Positions 49,571-61,149 of a DNA stretch of 64,000 nt are shown here, one piece after another. Under the pieces are notes generated by a model. The model saw only the letters and a program-made list of their open reading frames with translations. It was not told the origin of the DNA and searched no databases. The translations under genes were made by a program, and so were the position numbers. Source of the DNA: Pipra filicauda. Lineage: Eukaryota > Chordata > Aves > Passeriformes > Pipridae. The stretch is from NCBI RefSeq assembly GCF_003945595.2, contig NW_024104095.1, positions 1,240,001 through 1,304,000 on the forward strand, written 5' to 3'. Numbering within the stretch: position 1 is the first letter of the stretch; every line of letters begins with the position of its first letter.

Positions 49571-52500
49571 AGGTATTTACAGTCATGGCACATGTGAATA
49601 TTATCTAAGTTCAGAGTAAAATATTATCTAACCTGAGATAATCCCTTGAATGGTATTCTTTTACCCACTTCAGAGAGTGTCATGAAAAGCTTTATTCCAG
49701 CAGATCACAACCTTCTGAGCCAAATGAATAACCCCAAATTGTGTAAACATGAACAGCAAACAGGTTGGGTTCTACGCCTTCTGCTGGTTTGATTTTTCCT
49801 CTCCCTCTGGCACCCAGACACATCATGCTGTCTCATGCTTTTCCACACCCAGGACTTTGGAAAGAGGTTGTTTAATAGCTCAGCTCCTGCCAGTAGCTCT
49901 TGGTGACGTGGGACACGAGCTCACTTTCTGGGCTTCCACCCAAGATTACCACTCCAGGACACTTCATTGGACTTTCTCACTGATTTGGGAACACCTGGCC
50001 TTCCCTGTAATGCACATCTGGATGAGGCACAACTGCTGGAGGGTCAATCCCAGCAAGGGAAAATCAGAGATGTTGGAAAGATCTCAGAGCATTGGCCAAA
50101 CATTTAACCATCAGTCACTACCATGGTCCTGCCGTGGTGGGCTCTGGCAGACATGAGGGTTTCAGCTCTTCTGCCATAAAATCAAACATCCCCACAAGCT
50201 CCAAACACATTAAACTGAATTTTTACACCTTTAATCCCTCAGGTTTCCCAGGCTTTTCCTAGGAAAGAATCTAGAGCTGATGAGGGGAAGAAGGAGATGC
50301 TCATGATTCTCAGCAAGACCAGTGAGGACAATCCACACCCTGCACCACCTTCTCCATCCCTCCCAAATTCCAAGCCTCAGCTCTAGCAGGGCAGATTCTT
50401 ACGGTCCTGCAAACTGTGGGGCTCAGTTAGTGATGAAGACAACTCTCAGGTGTTTGGGGCAGATCTGGAATGACATATTGCATACACAGATTGCTGAGAA
50501 TGGCCAAATTTTCCCAGCCCTGGGTGGGAAAAGCCAAGAGTGGACAGAGGTTGCTCATGCAGCACAGGGCATCTGTGCATTGTCTGTAACAGCCCCTGCA
50601 GTAGCAAATTGGGTTCTGTATATGAAATATAGTATTTTCACACATCTAGTGAATGCCACAATAAAACAAGGAACTGGTGCAGTTTACGACTGGGCCTCAT
50701 GCTGAGTCCAATTAAACCTACTGTTTCCAATCAGGTTTAATGTGAGGATAAAGTGAATGCTCCCTGAGATTTGGAGGAGGATAATTTGTCAGTAATAATA
50801 AGTGTAGACAAACAGGATGTTCCACAGTGCAGGGGCCTGATTAAAACCAAATGTGTTTCCAGGGATCATCTCGAAACTCCTGGCAGCCAACACAGTCAGC
50901 ATTGCTTGCAACTTACAGCATTTCTTTTGCAAAGGCTGCAAGCCTTTGCAATTCTTCCCAAATCCCACAGAAAAAAATAGAAGCCAGGCCATTGGGTCAC
51001 CCAAGAGCCATCTCTGTGCGTTGTTGTTGGTTTTTCAGGTTTTTTGTCAGAGCATGTTTCAGCTTTATAACCTGTCAATGCAAGGACATCCTAACAGGAA
51101 AGGGAAAAAGTCTTGGATTTTCAGCCTGGCCCTATCCTACTTCCTGACAAGAGCCTGTCTAGTTGGACTTAACATTGGCAAAAATATGTTTCCTGATCAA
51201 AATGGGGTTTCCTACAAAAGGTGAATTCTTTCTTGATGAACTTTACTATAGAAACAAAATTGACAATTATGAGCCCATGGTCCAAAAAGCCAATTCAGCT
51301 TTGCGGGAGTTTAGTGTAAAGAAAAAAGGAAGGTTTCAAACTATCCCAGACTTCAGGTTTTATTAGACTCGAAATCATTCTAATAACCTCCTTCCTTAGG
51401 GAATGGAGAGGGTGAATTTCTTAGAAGGATTTTCTCACTTCTTGGCCAGATGGGAGACTCGGTACCTCCGCGCTCGTTAGCTCAGTTATAGTCCCAGAGA
51501 AATCCCTGGTTACCTGTTGCTGGAGAGCTGCTTTTGTTCCTTGGAGACACCCAGCCTGAGGTCAGTGTGCAGAACACTTAACATACTAACAAACCACTAA
51601 TTAACCTCCCACAGAAACAGGAGCCCAAAATGTGTCTCTAATTCTCCATCGCTCCGTGTTTACAGCAGCACAATGGATCGTGTGTGGAGCTGTTGCTCCC
51701 CCCTGGGAAGGGGGTCCCGTTGAGGGACCATTGCTGCAAGTCTGCAGGAGACCAGATTAGGGATGGGGAAAATCCCTGAAATAAATGCAAAACTGGATGT
51801 TATGTCCTGTAACATCTTCCCTCCTGCCCAGGAAGGCAATTGGCCCCTCAATACCTCCTTTTTGGCTGTAGGTCTCTGTCTTGTTCAGACTTATCTGTTT
51901 GCCTTTAGGATGGTTCTGGATTTGCTGGGAAGTTACTCTCTTGATCTTCTCTCTTCATCTGACCTGTTTTTTTTTTTTTCATGAGAAACACTGCAATGCT
52001 TAAAAATGGGAATTCTTTTGGAGGTCTCCATGTATGATTGCTTGTTTGGTGACATAAGCAATTCCTTATGTCTGGTAACACAACCCCAGAAACCTTCATT
52101 ACTTCCCTGCATCTCAGTCCTTAATGAATTCTTCTTAGGAAGGTCTGGTGAGCTCCTTTGTGTGCCTCCAAGACCAAATATATATTTTTATTATTTTAAT
52201 GTATATGCATATGCATAATAAAACCCATTCTAGACTACACACAGGGAGACAACTCCATCATCTGAGTTCAAAAGACCCTTATGGATGAATTCCTATCAAA
52301 AATGGAGTACACACAGAAAAAGGTGGAAGATCTAAAGTCCCAAATGTGGTTTTGGGGCATTTCCCAGTGAAGTGGCCTTGCAGGAGAAAGTCTGGACAGA
52401 CACTGAGGAGCTTGTTTCGGTTTCAAAGTGGAGAGAAAACTCCATCCTTCTGTTCAGTTTGGAAAAAAAAATGCAGGTGAATTCACAGGATTCTGTTTTG

Positions 52501-53324
52501 AGAGGCCTGGAAGAAATCAAACTTTGGGAGGAAGGTGTTTTGGCACACCTGAAGATTTGAATGCCTCCAACATGGAAAAATGCAATTTCAAAAAGTCTGG
52601 GAATTGAGACAGGAAAATAACACCAATAAAGAAAAGAAGACCCATCCTGGATGGGAGCATTTCCCTCGGAGGTAAAAAAAAAGGCTCCAAAATAGGGATG
52701 CCAGTCTGACAGAGGCACTCATGGCTCTCCTTTTCCTGCTGAGGAGTGACAATGGGAAAGACATCCTTTCAGATGGCAGCAGCTTCCCTGAAAACCCCAC
52801 GATGTCTCTCAGCCAAACTGCCCCAGACAAATAAACGGTTTGATTTAATTTAGAGACACAGCTTGTTCCCAGGGAAGGGTAATTGGATCCATGGCAAAGA
52901 GCTGGGAAGGGGGCCTGAGATGAAACAAAAGAGGCAGCTCTGCTGCTTGGGATACTTGTTTTCTGCAGTGGAAATTTCTTAAGGAACAAAACCCCTTCTC
53001 CACACAGCAGGGCAATTTCACTGACCTAATTTCCTGCCACTGTTCCCTCTCCTCTGATAATGGGGAAGTGTGTTGGTTTTCTCCTCCTACAATTAAACAA
53101 ACAAAGCATAAAATTAATGTGAATGTTTAATGCAAAAAGGCTGCAGAAGGAGAGCTGCCGTGGACTGAGACCTTTGCAAACACGAGGTGACGTGGTTGTA
53201 ATGCAATTGTTTCTGCTACTGCTGTCCTGCAGCTTCCAGGCTTGGTGCATCCAACTGTTCCAAGAACATCCCTGAAGTTAGAGCTGCCAGGCAGCAGTGA
53301 GGGGCTGGGAAAGAGGGAAAGCTG
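49571..53324. other. Non-coding stretch
   Basis: No gene is recognised. One short segment (50016-50080) recalls an L2-type LINE reverse-transcriptase motif and is listed separately. Other frames up to 133 codons have no domains. A T-run lies at 51967-51979. Confidence 0.5.
50010..50090 (+). mobile_element. Possible L2-type LINE reverse-transcriptase relic
   Basis: Codons from 50016 read IWMRHNCWRVNPSKGKSEML. L2/CR1-group LINEs in reptiles and birds carry 'WMRANxLxLNPxKTEVLL' shortly after the RT catalytic YADD motif. The match covers about 17 residues with one extra residue, and neither the YADD motif nor downstream blocks were found. It may be a very old relic or chance. Confidence 0.25.
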
Positions 53325-53766
53325 CTTCTGAAGGGCAGCAGAGCTGGGGAAGGGTCTGAAGAACCAGGACCAGCTGAAGGAGCTGGGGGGGCTCAGCCTG
53401 GAGAAAAGGAGGCTCAGGGGGGACCTTCTCACTCTCTGCAACTCCCTGACAGGAGGGGGGAGCCAGGTGGGGGTCGGGCTCTGCTCCTGGGGAGCAAGGG
53501 ACAGGATGAGAGGAAATGGTCTCAAGCAGTGCCAGGGGAGGTTTAGGTTGGATATTAGGGAAAAATTCTTCACAGAAAGGGTTGTCAAGTGTAGTCACAG
53601 GCTGCCCAGGGCAGTGGTGGAGTCCCCATCCCTGGAGGGATTTAAAAGCCTCGTAGATGTGGCACTTGGGGACATGGGTTAGTGATGGCCTTGGGAGTGC
53701 TCGGAGAAGGTTGGGTTCAACAGTCTTAGAGGGCTTTTCCAGACTAAATGATTCTGTGATTCCATG
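53325..53766 (+). mobile_element. CR1 LINE 3' fragment, longest copy (about 440 bp)
   Basis: A plus-strand CR1 that includes more of ORF2 than the other copies. An early segment carries GGLSLEKRRLRGDLLTLCNS. The frame at 53467-53682 then gives RMRGNGLKQCQGRFRLDI and RLPRAVVESPSLEGFKSLVD, the ORF2 C-terminus. It ends with 'aatgattctgtgattcc'. CR1 ORF2 encodes an endonuclease and reverse transcriptase, and only the extreme C-terminus is present here, so the copy is dead on arrival by 5' truncation. Same subgroup and orientation as the copy at 14.6 kb. Confidence 0.95.
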
Positions 53767-55169
53767 CTTTGTCTCCTCCCTTCCCCAGCTCAGCAAGTCA
53801 AAGAGATGGTTGAAGAGGAGAGTTGGGTTATCAGCTCTTGGCCATCATTCCACGCTGCCTCCTGGTGGGACACCTCCCACACGTGTCCAATAAAGGTGAC
53901 TTGAACACCCAGTGTGGGCTGGGAAGTGGGACTGAGGCCATGTGCTGGCACAGGAAAGGGTGGTTGATGTTCCAGGGTGGTACCATGGACAGAGTGTGGC
54001 CATGCACACCTGGGGGTGTTTACTGAGCACAAATCTGACATTAAAAGGCAAATAAAAGGCGAGGGGGTGGAATCTAAAAAATCATGGCCTAACACATGGA
54101 CACTTGCAAAGTCCCTGGAAAATTAAGTCAGCATCTGAATCTGATTTGAATCTTCTTGGGTCCTTCTGACCAAGAGCAATCTGGGACAGTGACATTTTCT
54201 TGAGCTGTGACCACTTTGGGCTGACTCAGGAGCTGAGCTGATACAGCCAAGAGATGAGGAATTCACAGTTTTTGTCTGGCTGGGAAACAGTGAAGAAGTG
54301 ATAACAGTAGTTTGTGGGGTTTTTTTAATCTGGATATAAGTTATCACTATTTTCCTCTCTCCTTCTTCCCTCTGTACATTATTAAATACTCTGCTCTGGA
54401 CTGTTCTTCCCTACATTTCACAAATGTATAATTTACACTATTTAAAAGGAAGTAAAATCAAAGCCTATTCTGGATAAAATAGTAGTTGTTTGAAATTTTA
54501 AGGCATAATATAAACCTTTCTCTCAATGCTGGATTTCCTTTTTATAACTAAATGCCACTATCATTGCTTAAAATCTGGGTAAAGTTTTCACAACTTTATA
54601 TACTTTTTTTGTAACTGTGACTGGCTTAAAAGTCAGGGTGAGGATGGTAAAGAGCAAATTGGAAGTGTTTTTTCATCTTTTTTTCATCTATTGTTTAAAT
54701 TTCATACCCTTGAATAATGGAACTGGTTTTGTTCACAAGACTATTTGACCATTGTATATTCCCCCAGAAAATAAGTGCTCAGCCTGGGAATTATTTTAGG
54801 AAGATTACTTTTAATCAGATCCATACAGTTATAAAATATAACCAAAATATATTAACTCTCCTTTAGTCCTTTGCTTTGGGCTGGAATTCTCTCTGCCCTT
54901 TCATGCCTGGAAAATGAAAAAGATACATTCAGCTTTCTTCCCACGAGGGAAAAAGGTGTTAAAGCTTCTTTCTTGTGATGTATTTTTTTTAAATTTCTTC
55001 TAAAAAATGTCTGGCCAGAGCCTTTTCAGTGGGTAAGATATTGAGATAATGAGAATATTCCTCCAACGCAGCAACGAAGGTGTCACAGAGCTGTTCAGCA
55101 ATACGTTTGGTGAAGATGGAAGTTGCATATAAAGCTCTTTTCCCGATTTTTTTTTTCCCAAAAGAAAAT

Positions 55170-55330
55170 GCTCGCAGAGTCCACTAGAGGGTTCCGCTCG
55201 GAGCGGTGCAGCCGAGTGTGCGGAGGCTGCATCCCATCGGGATGCTCTCGGCGGGACAGGTGGAGTGGAGCCTCTGCTGCTCCAACCCCATCCCCGGGTC
55301 AGAAACCTTCTGCAGCTGGGGAAAAGGAAG
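55170..55330. promoter_or_regulatory. Small CpG-rich pocket with CTCF-like motif
   Basis: CpG density is clearly above the surrounding DNA, with about a dozen CpG between 55171 and 55260. At its left edge, CCACTAGAGGGTTC (55181-55194) fits the core of the CTCF motif (CCASYAGRKGGCRS) except near the end. There is no coding frame with a domain. It may be an insulator or a distal regulatory element. Unverified. Confidence 0.35.
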
Positions 55331-58043
55331 AGATCAGCCTTGAAATTCATCCTAATGATCATTGTAAAAGGGTCAGTTGCTCTTTGATTCAGGTTAATTA
55401 GAAGAAGGGCGTTTATGGGAAGCACAATCCCTATTTCTCTCGGCTCTGCTCATTTCTTCTCCCTGCTCATTCCGTCGGCTGCTTTAGAAAGCTCTCTAGA
55501 CTTAAAACTTCACCTGGGTTTTACTTTTGGGCATTTTTGTTACAACTCAGGGTAAAAAGAAAGGCAAAAAGCATAAAATCATCTGGAGCCTTTGGAATTA
55601 CAGCTGGCTTGTGTTGCACTCAGCAAGTCAGCCTGAAATACTGAGTGGCAGGAAAATTGATGTCTTACCTCGGCACTTTTTTCTTCTGGAAAGCACAGAA
55701 ATATATGAAATAAAGCTTTCTGTGGGAGGCTGAGGGCTAACACAACCTAATGGGATTACAAGGCAGGGGGTACTCAGGGTCACTGTGGATCCCAAATGAG
55801 TGAGAGCAATAAACTACTTATTGGCACATTCGTTTCTTTTTTAGCACGTTTTCCAAGACCAAATGCAGGAGAGGACCAGAAGGGGGGTGGCTTTTATGTG
55901 ATCCCAGAAGGGGCTGTCAGAGGCCCTCAGGAATGACATTTTGGGCAAGAAAATCCTCTTGTAGTTGAATTTTAGCAGTCAATCATCCATCTTACAGCAA
56001 TGAGAGTGTTAAATAAACACGGGCAGATAACAGATGGGACCCCACGGGAGGCACAGCTAAATGCACATCAACAACCTGCAAAAGTGGTACAGGGGGAGCA
56101 AACCCACACAGAGTCCACCTCCTTTGGGCATCTAGTTTTCCAGAGCTCTCAGAGGACACCTTTGAAGGTTTGACCCAAAAAAATCCCTTGAGCAGAACTC
56201 GGTGCCCTCAAATCTCACTGCCATGTGTGATAGGAGGATGCCCTGATGCCACAATCCTGTCTGACATGGCTTTGCCGATGAAGTTGATGAGACTCCTGCA
56301 CCCAAATGAGCAACTCTGTAACGAGGCAGATTGCAAACACAGGACAGTAACTGGCCAAAAACAACTGTAAGGGAATATCGTTGTTTTAGCAAGAGATTTC
56401 ATCTCTTCTCGCTTAACTCAGTGGCAAAATTTCCCCCTGTTTTCTGAGGCTCTGGATTTTAGTTTCATCGGGGGGATAGGAAGATAGCGAGATGATATCC
56501 ACAGCCTTGTCCTCGAAGCTGACAGCTGCTGAGAAAAACGTTCTTTCTGTTAATCTGGCTCCATTGTGCCGGGATTAAGTTCAGGCGTGTAAGATTTCTA
56601 CTCCTGTCTAAACCCTGAATTTTGTGTGTGCTGTGTCATGGAAAGTTAGGACTTGGCTTTCACATGAATAATTCAGTCTGATACTTTCATGCATTCTGCT
56701 GCCAGCAAAGTTGTCATATTTTATAGACAGATCAAAAAGTGTAGCCTTCTAAAAATGTACAGCTTCAGTTGAGAGAAAGGGTTCAGATTGCAGCGGTCCC
56801 TGTTTGAAAATGCTGCTTGTATGACTGATTATTTTGCTTCCTACTGGACCAAAGCATACCAAAATTCCCATTTTTCTGCAATACCCCCACTTTGTATGCC
56901 AGGCCCCAGATGGGGCTGGGAGATTTGCTTATGTTAAATAAAAACAAAACACAGAGAGCTGTTCAGAAAGGATCAATAGCAAGTGATCATTTACCAGCCT
57001 GCTCAGCCTTTCCTTTGAAAGCAGTGCAAGAAATTCTATCAAATTCCATAAGAACCAGAAAGAGTCTTCACCTGCAAGTCAACGTGGCTTTGGTCTAAAC
57101 ACACCAGGCTGGGATATAAATAAAACTGTGTTTTAATCCTGCACTTTGCCACTGAAGTTGTGCCTTGGATAAACTCCTTTTTTTCCCTCAATGCCTCAGT
57201 TTCCTCACCTCTAAAAATGAAAACAAATTGCTAGTTTTCATATTAAACTTAAAAGTTAGAAAAGAACTGGGTAAAATAGCAGGACATCTTTCTAGTTACC
57301 TCCTGGACTAGTTTTTGCTGGTGTTGTTGCATCTGGTATTTGTGGTCTCCAGTACCCTGCAGTCCGCACTGTATGAGCATCCTTAAGTAGATCAAACTCT
57401 GTTGAGGAGAAAGACTGAGGATACAGGATCAGTACCCAAATCTTGCTAATTCTACTTGATCCATGCAATTATCCAACCTAACAACATGGATCAGACAACC
57501 AGTGTAGAAGGTTCAGAGATTCTCCCCAGTTGCTTCCTTGTTGTGAACATCTCCAGGGCCTGATCCCGGTGACACTCGGATCCGAAGGAGACTCGCTGCT
57601 GACTTAACTTTTAATTTAACTGGACCACACAGATCCAGGATACTCCAGCCTCAGTGACAGCTGGCAGGGTTGGTTCCTATTTTCCTTATTTTCTTACTCT
57701 GGAATATATATAAAACTTGTTTTAATCACCAGCCTGTGTGTATGATGAATGATGAACTTTATCAAGACGGAATGACAGAAAACACCTCATATATTAAGAC
57801 CTCTGTCACTGCACCCAGATTATCTTCTATTTGTTTTGTGGGCAAACAGCAAGTTTTTAAAGATTTTAATCCACGGCATTACAACCCGCCAAACAAAAAC
57901 AAGAAAGGGGTTTCTCCCTGCAAATCAAGTCAGGATTAAATCCTCCCGTTGCAAAAGGGACTAGGTAAATATTTTCCTATAGGAGTCGACACCCCCACCC
58001 TCTCCACATGCTAAAGAGGCAAGTGTGGGTTTAATGGCTGGCC

Positions 58044-58059
58044 AGATAAGCCCTTATCT
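58044..58059. promoter_or_regulatory. Palindromic pair of GATA sites
   Basis: agataag-cc-cttatct is a perfect 7-2-7 inverted repeat. Each arm is a consensus WGATAR site. Such paired sites can bind GATA factors, but occupancy is unknown. Confidence 0.35.
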
Positions 58060-58436
58060 AAAGGATCCAACACTTAGCTTTACAGTCTGCACACTTATTT
58101 ACCAATTGCTAATGGCTACTGGCTTTATGGCACTTGTGCCTCAATTACGGTGCGAACAGCCCCGGTTATCGGTGGCCCGAGAGCACAGCTCGAATGGGGC
58201 TTTTTGGTGGAAAGAAGAGATTTAGAAGGGATCTGATAGGAAATAATAATAATTTAAAAAAGGTGTTTTTCTCACGGCAAGTGCTGGTTTAAGCAAACAA
58301 AGTGTGCCCCGAGCATTAAAAGCACCGCGCCTGCAGCTGAATTTGAGCTGCGTTTGGGAGAGCTTGGAGCTTGTTTAGATTTCTTGGGTCAAAACAAGAA
58401 ATCTAAACAAAGGTGATTTTTTTTTAATTGCTATTT

Positions 58437-58463
58437 TTTTTTATTATTATTATTATTATTTTA
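58437..58463. repeat. (TTA)n microsatellite
   Basis: About seven ATT units follow a T-run. Confidence 0.93.
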
Positions 58464-59537
58464 CGGAAAAGAAGAGTGAGGAAAAAACCTCTGGATCCCT
58501 TCTCCCTGATGCTGCAGGAGGAGGGATGGATGCTGCCCTCAAAGGTTGGGAAGCAGCGCCGGGACCTCCTCCCAGGTGATGTTTATGGCACAGAAAAGCC
58601 TCCACGTCCCGGTGTACGACGACCACACTGTAAATACGTCCTTTCCCATCATGTAGGACGTCAAGATCGTTAGTTTTGGCTGGGAATAAAATATATTCCG
58701 TACAGACCGCTCTGCTAGTGGGCAGAAAATGCACGCTGCTGCTGAGATGTTTCTGGTTATATTTCCCCTTTGTTCCTAAAAATGACGGAGTTATTGCATA
58801 ATGCAGGGAAAATAGAGCACAAGGATGGAAGACAGCCTGTCAGTTAGAAGTGTAAAAGAATGCTCGATTTCTTTTATAAAGCAATCCCTCTAAAAAACTA
58901 AACGCCTAAAAAAAAATCCTATTCTGACAAGCAAATAGTTTGTTTCCTTCCCATTTCATACAGCCTTGAAAAACCTCCAGCAACTCGTCAGAGGATTTAT
59001 TTAGACTTTCTTGATTCTTGAATTCTCCCCCGAATTTTGTGTGCGTGCGTTTTATTAGGTTAATAAAACTTGATTTCCAAGGTTTTGGACGCCTCGGGGG
59101 TACAATGAGCTCGGATGTCAAATGCATCACATAACTAATGAAGGGATTTCAAAGGTCTCCAAAGTGTCCATAGCAGCAATTTGTAGCGTCTCATAAAGGT
59201 AAAGCCCATTCTGGCTACAGCGTGTTTTGTCTGACAGTTTTCCGGGCGCTCCAGCTTCGATCTGATGTTTTATTCCGATTTTATATCGTTTTTAAGCGCC
59301 CCGGTGTCGCTGTCACAGGGATTGTGGTCAAAGCGAGTCAAACCATCATCCTCCAGCGAGTCCGTGCCCGTATTCCTCGGAAAGGGCAAACGGGAGGTGG
59401 GGGGAACCCCATTACAGGGATTTACCAAAAGGGATCCAGAGGGTAAAACGAGATGGGGAAAACCCTCACCCAAGGAAATATTTTACTATGTAAAGGTCTT
59501 GCTGGAGGGAGGGAGGGAGAAGCTGAACTGCTTTTTA

Positions 59538-59816
59538 CTCTTTTTTCCCCCTTCTTTCTTTTTTTTCCCCTTTTTCTTTTCTTTTCTTTTCTTTTCTTTT
59601 CTTTTCTTTTCTTTTCTTTTCTTTTCTTTTCTTTTCTTTTCTCTTCTCTTCTTTCTCTTCTCTTCTCTTCTCTTCTCTTCTCTTCTCTTCTCTTCTCTTC
59701 TCTTCTCTTCTCTTCTCTTCTCTTCTCTTCTCTTCTCTTCTCTTCTCTTCTCTTCTCTTCTCTTCTCTTCTCTTCTCTTTCTTTTCTTTCTTTTTTCTTT
59801 TCTTTCTTTTTTCTTT
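59538..59816. repeat. 279-base homopyrimidine array of CTTTT then CTCTT pentamers
   Basis: Every base on the plus strand from 59538 to 59816 is C or T. An irregular lead is followed by about 13 perfect CTTTT units (59576-59640), a short junction, about 25 CTCTT units to about 59779, and an irregular CTTT tail. It is low-complexity DNA able in principle to adopt triplex structure. The long Phe/Leu/Ser-rich frames of 160-192 codons crossing it are artefacts. Confidence 0.97.
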
Positions 59817-59859
59817 ATTATTCTTTTTTATTTTCTTTTTTAAAATATACTTTATTCTT

Positions 59860-59975
59860 GGAAGGTTTTTTTTTTGGAGGAGTTGTTCGTTTGGTTTCTG
59901 TTTGGGTTTTGTTCGTTTGTTTTGGGTTGGTTTGAGGTTTTTTTTTTATTTTTTGGGTTTTTTTGTTCCTATTTC
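59860..59975. repeat. G/T-rich low-complexity tract
   Basis: Runs of T are separated by GG or GGG and TTCG. It sits directly after the pyrimidine array. Confidence 0.85.
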
Positions 59976-60040
59976 AACTTCTTTTCTCCTAACTCCACGC
60001 TCTTTCTGGGGCTGAGCTGGATGCGCAGGCGGTGCCAGTG

Positions 60041-60098
60041 AGGGATGGAGGGATGGAGGGATGGATGGAGGGATGGAGGGATGGAGGGATGGGGGAGG
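60041..60098. repeat. 8-bp GGATGGAG tandem array
   Basis: Six to seven units of GGATGGAG, with one interruption where GGAT is doubled. It is near the left flank of the CpG-rich region. Confidence 0.94.
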
Positions 60099-60664
60099 CT
60101 GCAGTGGGTCCGCGGGCTGTTCCCGGCGCTGCTGCGCTCGGCTCTCACTCGGACGGGACCCTCGACTCTGCCTCGTATTTTCCCTCCGATTTACTCTCCA
60201 TTCCCCCTCCTCAGCCTGGTCCTATTTTGGCAAAAGCCAAAAAACAAGCACCCCCCTCCCCACCCGGCCCATCCCGGGGCGCAGCTTCCCCCGGGATTGG
60301 TGTGTTTGTGGAATTCCTGGGCAAACGAACTTGCCGTTGCCAGTTTTCCTCCGCCTTTTCACAAACACCGAGCTCGATTTCCAGAGCTGCAGAGCAGCTT
60401 TTTTGGGCTGAGCTCCTCTAATAAATGACCCGCTCTCCCACTCGCAGATAGCGCTGGTTCTCCCTCTCCCGGGGTACGGGAGGACGGGAAAGGGGCTCTT
60501 GCCAACAGGCCGGTGGCTGCTGGAAAACCACGCTGGCAACTCGCACTGTCATTTGTTCCCAGCTCTTCTCGGCTGCCAAATTAAAGACATCAAAATAATA
60601 ATAATGATGTTTAAAAAAATAAAATTAGCCGGGTTTTTGAAGCCGCTGCTTCGGCTGGGAGAAC

Positions 60665-60945
60665 ACACAGAGCCTCTGGGACTCCCAGGCAGGGGAAAGA
60701 AGGAGATGGAAAAGGTCCGGGAGGGACTTCCAAAGCCACAGGCAGGGGAGAGATGGAGACGGAAAGGGGCCTGAGGGGACTCCCAGAGCCTCGGGTAGGG
60801 GAGAAATGGTGATGGAGAGGGACTTGGAGGACTCCCAGAGCCTCGGTAACTCCCAGGGAGGAGAGAGATGATGATGGAGAGGGATCAGGGGAGACACCCA
60901 GAGCCCCGGGCGGGGGAGGGCTGGTGATGGAGAGGGACCGAGGGC
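60665..60945. repeat. Minisatellite, about 50-bp unit, five copies
   Basis: Five diverged units begin with a 'gggactcccagagcc'-like block at about 60678, 60723, 60776, 60827 and 60888, each followed by 'aggggagagatggngatgga'-like purine sequence. Spacing varies from 45 to 61 bases. The minus-strand proline/leucine-rich frames here reflect this repeat and not a protein. Confidence 0.85.
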
Positions 60946-61149
60946 TGGGGGCTGTTGTCACCCCTAAAACAAAAGGGCCATTGTGGAGCGCAGAGATCAG
61001 CAGCAGTAAGAACTCTCGCAAGGCAGGGCTCTCGCTATGGGGTTAGAACAGCAGTGTTAATCTTCTCTCCAGTGTTTACAGAGCCAGCTCATCCGTGGGG
61101 CGGGTGGAAAGCGGCCAGCTCGCAAGAGAACGCTCTTTATTAAAAAACA

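Larger units (their letters stand above)
53767..59537. other. Non-coding stretch approaching the CpG-rich end
   Basis: No gene is recognised. A CpG-rich pocket with a CTCF-like site lies at 55170-55330. An inverted GATA pair lies at 58044-58059. The segment 58850-59330 is repeat-poor with scattered CpG. Frames up to 141 codons overlap on both strands without domains. A (TTA)n tract lies at 58437. Confidence 0.5.

Noticed and set aside
51470..51540. tRNA-like 'gttagctcagttatag' sequence
   Set aside because: Resembles a tRNA A-box, but no B-box or pairing arms follow at the right distance.
59265..59935. Open frames of 192 and 160 codons on the plus strand
   Set aside because: They are produced by the CTTTT/CTCTT array, which reads as repetitive Phe, Leu and Ser in all three frames. 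No domain or start context.
60611..61021. Proline/leucine-rich minus frames of 136 and 90 codons
   Set aside because: They follow the minisatellite of about 50-bp units and change frame between units, so they are not a protein repeat.
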